Part shown: one piece after another, positions 1-5,567 of the stretch
Layout: the number at the start of each line of letters is the position of its first letter
How positions within the stretch are numbered: position 1 is the stretch's first letter
Assembly: GCA_015489285.1 (NCBI GenBank)
Contig: WGAA01000293.1
Coordinates: 1-7,701 of the forward strand
Source of the DNA: Anaerolineae bacterium
Lineage (GTDB): Bacteria > Chloroflexota > Anaerolineae > JAADDB01
Reading direction: 5' to 3'
Length of the DNA stretch: 7,701 nt
Position numbers and translations under genes: made by a program
The notes under the pieces: model-generated
Seen by the model: the letters and a program-made list of their open reading frames with translations, nothing else
What the model was told of the DNA's origin: nothing
Database searches by the model: none

Positions 1-19
1 AGATGTGTATAAGAGACAG
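1..19. other. Tn5/Nextera mosaic-end adapter remnant
   Basis: The first 19 bases read AGATGTGTATAAGAGACAG, identical to the 19-base Tn5 transposase mosaic end used in Nextera tagmentation libraries. It sits exactly at the sequence end, where untrimmed adapter is expected. It should not be treated as genome sequence, and any reading frame entering it from the right is artificial. A natural Tn5-family end is very unlikely because no transposase or flanking element is present. Confidence 0.97.
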
Positions 20-116
20 GAGGTGGGGTCGCGTGGGCGAACTCCCCTTGACTCATCAACGCCTCCCAGTAGGACTCATCGGGTTGCCAGGGATAATCGG
101 GCGTCTTGTACGTCAC
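20..116 (-). CDS. 5' end of a truncated gene, product uncertain (S1-domain-like protein possible)
   Basis: Reading leftwards, a GTG start at 116-114 is preceded by a strong Shine-Dalgarno (GAGGAGGA, 121-128; core AGGAGG 5 bases from the start). The frame stays open for 32 codons until the adapter cuts it at base 20. The peptide begins MTYKTPDYPWQPDESYWEAL and continues with an acidic and aromatic stretch. There is no signal peptide or membrane segment, so the product is probably cytoplasmic. A consensus promoter and a structured leader lie upstream, so this is likely a well-expressed gene. The N-terminus vaguely recalls leaders of Chloroflexota proteins with S1 RNA-binding repeats, but that is memory-based inference; no S1 domain is visible because the gene is cut. 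That a gene starts here is fairly sure; its identity is not. Confidence 0.7.
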
Positions 117-225
117 GGTCTCCTCCTCAGCACATCCTGATGTGGGGATAGCGGGTGTGGTGTGCACACGCCCGGCATAGCGTTCCCTTCCGGCACGGGG
201 GCACGGGGAACCCTCGCGCCGAAGT
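117..225 (-). promoter_or_regulatory. Structured 5' leader with inverted repeats before the truncated gene
   Basis: Between the expected transcription start near 225 and the GTG at 116 lies a leader of about 110 bases. It holds a 6-base inverted repeat GTTCCC (182-187) with GGGAAC (206-211), a perfect 10-base palindrome GTGTGCACAC (160-169), and a second inverted repeat CACATC (131-136) with GATGTG (139-144). The last of these would fold as a short hairpin 2 bases from the Shine-Dalgarno site at 121-128. Such a leader could regulate translation or attenuate transcription, for example by product binding as in ribosomal-protein operons. No known riboswitch class was recognised, so the regulatory role is inference. 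Confidence 0.4.
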
Positions 226-231
226 ACTACC

Positions 232-261
232 ATTATAGGGCATATCCCGCGTAATTGTCAA
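232..261 (-). promoter_or_regulatory. Consensus sigma-70 promoter for the truncated gene
   Basis: On the minus strand a perfect -35 box TTGACA (256-261) is followed after 18 bases by a perfect -10 box TATAAT (232-237). The expected start of transcription is around 225. The promoter points leftwards at the truncated gene starting at 116, and lies 120 bases beyond the stop of the regulator gene at 381. All twelve consensus positions match, in a locally AT-rich patch of otherwise GC-rich DNA. Only the one-base-longer-than-optimal spacer departs from the ideal. This predicts strong constitutive housekeeping expression. Confidence 0.85.
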
Positions 262-294
262 GACCTGTGAAACAAACTTACATACTTTGCACGA

Positions 295-361
295 ATTTTT
301 CGGCCCTCTGATAGGGAGTTTTACGGACGCGTGGAGAGTATTCCACTCCTCTATCAAAAAT
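295..361. repeat. 67-base imperfect inverted repeat in the AT-rich spacer
   Basis: TGATAG (309-314) plus GGAG (315-318) pairs with CTCC (346-349) plus CTATCA (351-356), giving a 10-base-pair stem with a single bulged T at 350. The arms continue as ATTTTT (295-300) against AAAAAT (356-361), with an 8-base unpaired stretch (301-308) on the left. Inside the loop, GTGGA (331-335) and TCCAC (342-346) form an alternative small hairpin. The element lies between the stop of the regulator gene (381) and the promoter at 232-261. Neither strand shows the stem-then-T-run layout of a clear intrinsic terminator. It might be an atypical terminator, a regulator-binding region or a degraded miniature repeat; I cannot tell which. 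Confidence 0.4.
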
Positions 362-380
362 TTTGACGCCCCATCGACCC

Positions 381-2291
381 TCACGTGTCCGCGGGGCCGT
401 TGTCCTGATGGGCCAGGTGCTCGACCTCCATTTCCCGCAGAACCCGGGCCACCTCCGCGATGGCCACCCGTTGCTTGCGATACAGGTCGGATTCGCTCAT
501 GGCCAGGCGGTGGGCCACATCCTGGACCCGGTTCCCCTGGATGAACTTCAGCTCCAGGATGTTGTACAGAAGCCACTCCGACGCGGTCATGCGGCGTTTG
601 CCGCTGGGCCGGAGACGCTCGATGGCCCGGAGCAGCACGTTTTGCAGGGCCCGTGTGCGGTGGGTCCCCTGCTGTTCCGCCTCTTTCGCCACGACTTGCA
701 GCTCCAGCAGGGGGTTCTCGCTGAGCTTGGGGCCGCCCCAGAAGTGGCGCAGCGCGTCCCGTACCCAGTTGACGAAGTCGGCTTCGCTGGCGCTCACGGC
801 CGGGCTGGCTACCCCCGGGTTGAGCATGGCAGAGGTGGCGTGCATCTGCTGCAGGCGGATGATGGTGGGCACGGTGCGCTGTAAGAGGGCGAAGATGTGT
901 TGCTGGAGGTGACGGTTCTCCACGGCCGCGCGGGCTCGCTGCAACAGCGTCCGTACCGTGGCCCGGGCCTCCGCGTCCTCCTGCAAGGGTTCGGCCGGGG
1001 TGACCCCTACGATCCCGATGATGTCCCCCTCCTCCATGCGCAGCGGGGCGATCAGGTAGCGCCGGAAGGGCACGAAGGGCCACGCCGCGTCGGGGGGGAC
1101 TTTGGCGGCTTCGCGGAGGATTTGGGCCATCGTCTTGGGCGTCAACAGGGACAACGCGGGCTCCGCCGGACCGTAGACGGCCTGGACGTGCCAGGCGTCC
1201 TCCCCCGCCACCAGGATGAAGCCGTACTCGGCCCGCATGTGCTCGCACAGGGTGATGAGGGTGTTGTTCAGGTACTGGCTCAGGTCGGACGAGGTCAGCA
1301 GGCGTCGGTCCAGTTCCTCCAACCAGTCCAGCTCCTGGCGGTCCTGGGGGTACACCAGCCGGTCGACCCACGGCATGAGGACGTGGATGATCCCCTGTCC
1401 CACGACGATGAGGCCGGTGACGGTGAAGATGAGGAGGACTTCCCGCGGGATGTGGAGGAAGGAGTCCAGGCGCAGGATGACGAGGGTGGCGGATATGACG
1501 CTGACGGCAAGGAACGGCCCGCTGAGGAGGAAACGGACCAGGTTGCGTTTCACCACCCGGTCCGGTGTCAACACCCCGTAATAGGCGACTGTGTAGGCGA
1601 TGACGACGAGGGCCAGGGCCACCAGGATGTTGCCGAAGAAGGTGATGAGGAGGACGAAGTGGGTGAGGGAAGGAGTGCGGGAGGAGGTGACGACGAGGTA
1701 GGGGAAGACGGCGAGCCCGGGCAGGGTGAACGCCAGGGCCATGCGGGTGATGCGGCGACGGGCCACCTGGGTCAGGGCGCGCTGTCGGGCCCGGTAGACC
1801 GTGTGCGTCCCCAGGGTGAGGGTGAGCAGGTAGTACAGGACGAAGATGGCAAAGAAGGGCCCGGGAGCCATCTGGTTGATGGGGGGAGAGTACTGGCCGG
1901 GCCGGATGAGGAGGTTGCTGAACCAGGCCAGGAGCACGAAGAAGAAGCTGAGCCCGTAGCTCCCGATGACGGCCCCTCGGAGGAGCTGGGATGGATAGCC
2001 GGTTGCCTGGAGGATGGCGTAGGAGAGGTGGAGGTAGGCGACGGGCATGAACGCGATGCCCAACCACTGGAGGCGTAACCACCGCTGCGCGCTGCGCGCG
2101 TGGGTCACATAAGGTAACACCAGGTCCCCCACGTAGACGATGAGCAGGCTCCCCAGGAGCGCGACGAACCCCAGGGCGACCTGGCTGCGGAAGTTGTTGG
2201 CCAGGATGTAGACGGCCAGGGAAAAGCTGAGCACAGCCGTCGCAGCGATAATCAGCTCATTGGCAAAGACCAAAAGCAAGGTGACGTCCAT
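381..2291 (-). CDS. Membrane-anchored GAF/helix-turn-helix regulator (polytopic sensor)
   Basis: A 636-residue protein, probably a membrane-bound one-component transcription regulator. Roughly nine hydrophobic helices are visible at about 5-32, 38-59, 72-94, 103-128, 144-166, 181-201, 211-238, 252-274 and 285-306. The first seven resemble the 7TM input module found at the N-terminus of some histidine kinases. A GAF-like region follows at about 335-458, then a conserved-looking linker (about 503-562, with HFWGGPKL near 516-523). At about 570-620 lies a C-terminal helix-turn-helix resembling sigma-factor region 4 (LELKFIQGNRVQDVAHRLAM, then SESDLYRKQR). No HisKA, HATPase or receiver domain is present. 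The ATG at 2291 has a short-spaced AAGGA (2294-2298) and lies 31 bases after the GNAT gene stop, suggesting co-transcription. The ligand and target genes are unknown; DNA binding is inferred from the fold-like pattern only. Confidence 0.85.
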   Translation of the reverse strand: MDVTLLLVFANELIIAATAVLSFSLAVYILANNFRSQVALGFVALLGSLLIVYVGDLVLPYVTHARSAQRWLRLQWLGIAFMPVAYLHLSYAILQATGYPSQLLRGAVIGSYGLSFFFVLLAWFSNLLIRPGQYSPPINQMAPGPFFAIFVLYYLLTLTLGTHTVYRARQRALTQVARRRITRMALAFTLPGLAVFPYLVVTSSRTPSLTHFVLLITFFGNILVALALVVIAYTVAYYGVLTPDRVVKRNLVRFLLSGPFLAVSVISATLVILRLDSFLHIPREVLLIFTVTGLIVVGQGIIHVLMPWVDRLVYPQDRQELDWLEELDRRLLTSSDLSQYLNNTLITLCEHMRAEYGFILVAGEDAWHVQAVYGPAEPALSLLTPKTMAQILREAAKVPPDAAWPFVPFRRYLIAPLRMEEGDIIGIVGVTPAEPLQEDAEARATVRTLLQRARAAVENRHLQQHIFALLQRTVPTIIRLQQMHATSAMLNPGVASPAVSASEADFVNWVRDALRHFWGGPKLSENPLLELQVVAKEAEQQGTHRTRALQNVLLRAIERLRPSGKRRMTASEWLLYNILELKFIQGNRVQDVAHRLAMSESDLYRKQRVAIAEVARVLREMEVEHLAHQDNGPADT

Positions 2292-2322
2292 CTTCCTTCA
2301 CCGCTCCCCCCGCTCTGAGCCC

Positions 2323-2868
2323 TCAGATCAACCGTCGTCTTAAGAGACGGCTCAGATAAAGGGCAATGTTCCCCTCACTGAGATACGCATCGTTGTACCC
2401 TGAAGGTGCAAATCCCCGACGGCGCAGGAACTGGATGGCCGGGTCGTTCCGCATGTCCACGATGCACATGGCCCGGGTGAGTCCGCGACGGGCGGCCGCG
2501 TCCAGGGCCCGCTCGAGCAGGCGGGACCCGATCCCCTCCCGCCGACGGGAGACGTCCACAATCAGGTGCCGGATCCAGGCCAACCCCTCCTCCGGCCCCC
2601 AATCCACATCCACGCACCCCACCACCTGTCCCTCGTCCACGGCCACCCAAATGCCGTCCCGCTGCTCGTAATGGCGGATGAGGGATTCCCCCAGCTGGGG
2701 GGAGGGCAAACGCATGGGGCGGGGCAGCCGAACCCGCTGGATGACCACGGACAGCCGGTCCTCTTCCAGGGAGCGGTGGATCTGCCACACGTACAACGTC
2801 TCCGCCCGGCCGTTCAACTGGAAACACGCGTTCACATCCTGCAGTGTGGGAAATCGAATATGAACCAC
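2323..2868 (-). CDS. GNAT-family N-acetyltransferase
   Basis: A 181-residue cytoplasmic protein of usual length for a single GNAT domain, which transfers an acetyl group from acetyl-CoA to an amine. The acetyl-CoA pyrophosphate-binding motif A is clear: strand IRHLIVDV (about 99-106), then RRREGIGSRLLERAL (108-122) with the R-x-x-G-x-G/A signature (R109, G112, G114). The C-terminal part has the typical NDPAIQFLRRRGF (141-153), followed by a YNDAYL stretch (158-163). Residues 1-75 do not resemble a named subfamily and probably set substrate specificity; the substrate is unknown. The start is GTG at 2868-2866, with AGGAGG (2876-2881) 7 bases upstream. The membrane regulator follows 31 bases downstream, so the pair probably forms an operon. 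A role as a self-modifying or small-molecule acetyltransferase linked to the regulator is speculation. Confidence 0.9.
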   Translation of the reverse strand: MVHIRFPTLQDVNACFQLNGRAETLYVWQIHRSLEEDRLSVVIQRVRLPRPMRLPSPQLGESLIRHYEQRDGIWVAVDEGQVVGCVDVDWGPEEGLAWIRHLIVDVSRRREGIGSRLLERALDAAARRGLTRAMCIVDMRNDPAIQFLRRRGFAPSGYNDAYLSEGNIALYLSRLLRRRLI

Positions 2869-2893
2869 CCTATTCCCTCCTTCTGGTGCAGAG

Positions 2894-2996
2894 AGTAACG
2901 AGTAAGAAGTAACGAGTAAGGAGCTGGCGTATTATGGGTGTTGGCGTAATGAGTGAAACTTGGGTGAAACGAGTAACGATTGACGATTAACGATTA
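2894..2996. repeat. Short direct-repeat spacer between the two gene blocks
   Basis: The 173-base gap 2869-3041 holds no gene. Two adjacent 14-mers, 2894-2907 and 2908-2921, agree at 13 of 14 positions (AGTAACGAGTAAG plus A or G). Further right, three tandem 7-mers ACGATTG, ACGATTA, ACGATTA occupy 2976-2996. GAGTAACGA recurs at 2893-2901 and 2971-2979, linking both groups. The patch is clearly more AT-rich than its neighbours. A weak -10-like box (CATAAT on the minus strand, 2931-2936) lies inside and could serve the acetyltransferase gene, but no good -35 partner was seen. The repeats may be slippage products, a dispersed intergenic repeat family or protein-binding sites. Confidence 0.6.
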
Positions 2997-3041
2997 AAAG
3001 TCTGGAACGAGGGCCAGGTTTGCCCTACAGCGCCCCCTCCC

Positions 3042-3761
3042 TCACACCGGCGGAATCGGAAACCGAACCTGCATGCGCCGAACCCCGTCGCTTTCCTCCA
3101 CCTCGTATACCGTCAACACCAACACCGTCGTGTCGTCGACAGGACGGCCCTCGTCCAACGCCAGGGCCCGGGCCAACAACCCATCCGCCAGGACCCGCGC
3201 CTCCCGGCCGTCCTCCCGGTGAAAACGCACCAACATCTCCTCATAAGGCACCCGCTCCCCCCGTCGGCGGCCCGCGTCCAGCAAACCGTCGGAAAAGGCC
3301 AGGACCGTCATCGGGGGGCTCAGGGGCCACTCGCGGATGACGGGACGGGTGGCCGTGTACACTCCCACCGGCTCACTCTCCTCGTCCAACCGGATCAGCG
3401 TGTCCCCACGCATGAGGAGCACGGGGCTCCGCGTGTTCCGGGAGACGACCAGCGTGCGCGTCCGCAAGTCCACGGAAAGAATGACCAGATCCGCGGACAC
3501 CTGTCCCCGACGGTGGAGCCGCAAGTAATCGTGGGCCGCGCGCGCCGCGGCCCCGTCCCGGACCCCTTCGGCCAGGAGGGCAACGACCTTCCGGACGACC
3601 ATGTTGCTGATGCGTTTGGCCGCGCGGCCGCTGCGTTGCCCATCGGCCAGGACCAGGGAGAGCCCGCCGAAGGGCCGTTCCACCATCTCCACCGTATCCC
3701 CGCTCTCGCTGACCGCGTACTTCTTCACCTTGGCCACCGCGGCCTGCACTTCGACGACCAT
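3042..3761 (-). CDS. SpoIIE-type PP2C serine/threonine phosphatase
   Basis: A 239-residue stand-alone phosphatase domain of the SpoIIE/PPM family, expected to dephosphorylate Ser/Thr on a protein partner such as an anti-sigma-factor antagonist, using two divalent metals. Metal-site motifs are ESGDT (D22), LADGQRSG (D40, G41), AFSDGLLDAG (D158) and the terminal DDTTVLVL (D210). There is no signal peptide, membrane helix or attached sensor domain. The usual G-x-G after the ADG motif reads Q-R-S-G, so Arg43 replaces a common glycine. I chose the ATG at 3761, preceded by an AGGTGAGGAAGAGG-type Shine-Dalgarno. A GTG at 3797 would add 12 residues and overlap the upstream gene. The start lies 8 bases after the M23 peptidase stop, making it the last gene of the tilS-led cluster. 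The substrate is unknown; no anti-sigma or STAS partner is in the window. Confidence 0.88.
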   Translation of the reverse strand: MVVEVQAAVAKVKKYAVSESGDTVEMVERPFGGLSLVLADGQRSGRAAKRISNMVVRKVVALLAEGVRDGAAARAAHDYLRLHRRGQVSADLVILSVDLRTRTLVVSRNTRSPVLLMRGDTLIRLDEESEPVGVYTATRPVIREWPLSPPMTVLAFSDGLLDAGRRRGERVPYEEMLVRFHREDGREARVLADGLLARALALDEGRPVDDTTVLVLTVYEVEESDGVRRMQVRFPIPPV

Positions 3762-3769
3762 CCTCTTCC

Positions 3770-5008
3770 TCACCTCTGTGAATACCAGCGCCACCACGTG
3801 GCCGGGCCGGGCACGCGCGTCCAGGGCACCGGGTCCACCGGAACGCCGTACACCCGCATCTCCCAGTGCAAGTGGGCTCCCGTGGACAACCCCGTGTTCC
3901 CCACCTTCCCGATCACATCCCCCCGCTGGACGACCTGCCCCGGCTGCACGTCGATTTCGGACAGATGCCAGTAATTGCTCATGACGCCGGCGCCGTGATC
4001 GATGATGACCGCGTTTCCCCGCACCTTCAAGGGTTCGGCCAGGACGACGACCCCCGTTGCAGGCGCGTGGACGGGCGTCCCCACCCCCGCGACCATATCC
4101 TGCCCCGTGTGATAACTGCGGATGGGCCCCCCGTTATACGACCGCCGTCCCCCGTAGGGCGCGGATGTGGGATATTGCGTGGGGTCGAGGGGCCAGGCAA
4201 AGGGGGCCTGCCAGAGGGGGCCGCCGTGACTTTCCGCCCACACCCGGGCCAGACGTTCGGCTTCGGCCCGCACGATATCGGGGGCGAGCAACGCCCCTTT
4301 GGCCTGGGGCAACACCACGTACTGGACATCGAAGGTGCGGGAGATCACCTGCACCGGGAAGAGGAGCGTCCGCGTCGGCAAATCCCCCACGCCGATGTGC
4401 AACGTCACCGTCAACACCCCGGGTTCCACGAACCCGTGCAAGGGGACGAAGCCCCGCAACTCCCCGTCGACGGGCACCAGGGGCACATCCGTGTCGAAAA
4501 TGCGGACGGTGGCCGTGAGGGGCTGGTGGGTCGTGGGACGCAGGGAGACGACGGCCGTATCCCCCGGTTGGACGTGGGGAGGAAGGAGGCTCACCGCGAC
4601 CCCCAGGGCTTGGGCCGCCGCGTACTCGCGAGCCCGGGCGTGCCAGAGGTCCCAGGGGGATGGGCCGGAGGTGTGGGGGATGCCCAGTCCCAGGAGGATG
4701 CCCCCTGCTGCGTGCGCTTGAACTCGGGTGGTCCAGGCGAGAAGGCAGGGGACCCGCAACGTCTGGCCTATCTCGATGTGGTCGGGGTTGTCCAGGCCGT
4801 TGAGGCGCATCAACGTGGCCACATCGGTGCCGAACCGTTCCGCGATGAGGGAGAGCGCGTCGCCCGGTTGGACCGTGTACACCGTGGGCACAGGACAGGG
4901 CGCGTCCGCGAGCGCGCGGCGACTTCCCCCTCCCAGGACGAGGAGGAGCGCCAGGACCCCGTAAAGGACGAGAACAACCGGGCCGCGCAAAGGGCCCCTA
5001 TCCCTCAT
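3770..5008 (-). CDS. Secreted LysM and M23 (LytM-type) metallopeptidase
   Basis: A 412-residue exported protein expected to bind and cut peptidoglycan peptide bridges or to regulate such cleavage. A signal peptide with a basic start and hydrophobic core covers about 1-34, with a likely cut after ALA. One LysM carbohydrate-binding motif lies at about 43-87 (YTVQPGD through IGQTLRVP). A beta-rich, Ig-like middle region spans about 145-235. The M23 domain lies at about 290-400, with a complete active site: H300-x-x-x-D304, H348 in the NYWHL motif, and H379-L-H381. It therefore looks catalytically competent. The ATG at 5008 overlaps the hpt stop by 11 bases. Its AGGAGG (5024-5029) is 15 bases away, long for a Shine-Dalgarno, so translation may depend on coupling to hpt. 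A TTG at 5041 would give a poor 11-residue extension before the signal peptide and is rejected. Confidence 0.92.
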   Translation of the reverse strand: MRDRGPLRGPVVLVLYGVLALLLVLGGGSRRALADAPCPVPTVYTVQPGDALSLIAERFGTDVATLMRLNGLDNPDHIEIGQTLRVPCLLAWTTRVQAHAAGGILLGLGIPHTSGPSPWDLWHARAREYAAAQALGVAVSLLPPHVQPGDTAVVSLRPTTHQPLTATVRIFDTDVPLVPVDGELRGFVPLHGFVEPGVLTVTLHIGVGDLPTRTLLFPVQVISRTFDVQYVVLPQAKGALLAPDIVRAEAERLARVWAESHGGPLWQAPFAWPLDPTQYPTSAPYGGRRSYNGGPIRSYHTGQDMVAGVGTPVHAPATGVVVLAEPLKVRGNAVIIDHGAGVMSNYWHLSEIDVQPGQVVQRGDVIGKVGNTGLSTGAHLHWEMRVYGVPVDPVPWTRVPGPATWWRWYSQR

Positions 5009-5567
5009 CTTCGTCGAAAAAGCCCTCCTTTGGAATGGCAATGTAGGGCAGGTTTCTGTAGAACTCCGCGTAGTCCAACCCGTAGCCTATCACAAAGGCG
5101 TTGGGAACTTCAAACCCCACGTAATCGATGGGCACATCCACCTCCCGTCGGGACCGTTTGTCCAGGAGGGTCACCACGCGCAGGGACGCGGGTTCACGGC
5201 TGAGGAGCATACGACGGAGATAGCTGAGCGTGTGTCCCGTGTCCACGATGTCTTCTACGATGAGGACGTTCCGACCGATGATGGGGATGTCCAGGTCCTT
5301 GAGGATGCGCACGATGCCCGAGGATTCGGTGGCCGCGCCGTAACTGCTGGTGGCCATGAAGTCGATGCTGTGGGGGATGGTGATGTGCCGCATGAGATCG
5401 GCCAGGAAGACGACACTTCCCTTGAGGATGGCCACGAGGAGCAGGTCCTGTCCCTCATAATCCCGAGAGATCTGGGCTCCCAGTTCCGCCACCCGTTGAC
5501 GAATTTGTTCCTCCGTGATGAAGATCTCCAGGTGTTCCAACCGCCAATGGGGTTTCACTGCCCTCAT
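4998..5567 (-). CDS. hpt: Hypoxanthine phosphoribosyltransferase
   Basis: A 189-residue cytoplasmic purine-salvage enzyme that joins hypoxanthine (often also guanine) to PRPP, giving IMP or GMP. The length is normal for bacterial HPRT. Visible hallmarks are LKGSVVF (48-54), the flexible-loop SSYG (74-77), the PRPP-binding motif VLIVEDIVDTGHTL (101-114) with E105, D106 and the catalytic base D109, then LLDKR with the base-contacting K137 (134-138), and VGFEVPNAFVIGYGLDY (150-166). The ATG at 5567 overlaps the rlmI stop as ATGA and has a near-perfect AAAAGGAGGT (5571-5580) 3 bases upstream. In Firmicutes hpt commonly follows tilS directly; here rlmI sits between them. The C-terminal tail (FFDEDEG) is acidic. 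Identification is secure; preference between hypoxanthine and guanine is not resolved. Confidence 0.97.
   Translation of the reverse strand: MRAVKPHWRLEHLEIFITEEQIRQRVAELGAQISRDYEGQDLLLVAILKGSVVFLADLMRHITIPHSIDFMATSSYGAATESSGIVRILKDLDIPIIGRNVLIVEDIVDTGHTLSYLRRMLLSREPASLRVVTLLDKRSRREVDVPIDYVGFEVPNAFVIGYGLDYAEFYRNLPYIAIPKEGFFDEDEG

Noticed and set aside
897..2078. A 393-codon open frame on the plus strand
   Set aside because: The product is a low-complexity Asp/Glu/Gly-rich chain, the antisense shadow of the regulator's hydrophobic codons.
127..2082. A 651-codon open frame on the minus strand overlapping the membrane regulator
   Set aside because: It is rich in Pro, Arg, His and Gly with no domain pattern, and overlaps a clear polytopic membrane protein in another frame. 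It also runs through the promoter at 232-261. It is a high-GC shadow frame.
2931..2958. Possible promoter for the acetyltransferase gene (CATAAT at 2931-2936, TTTCAC at 2953-2958, minus strand)
   Set aside because: The -10 matches 5 of 6 bases, but the -35 is poor and the spacer is 16 bases; not distinguishable from chance.
2894..2996. CRISPR array
   Set aside because: The repeat units are 7 and 14 bases and directly adjacent, without uniform spacers, and no cas gene is present.
3010..3026. Possible intrinsic terminator after the SpoIIE-type gene (AGGGC/GCCCT hairpin)
   Set aside because: The stem is only 5 base pairs and the short T-run lies about 10 bases beyond it, too weak to annotate as a terminator.
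3866..5203. A 445-codon plus-strand open frame across the M23 peptidase and hpt
   Set aside because: It spans two well-identified minus-strand genes and their overlap and has no recognisable motif, so it is an antisense shadow.
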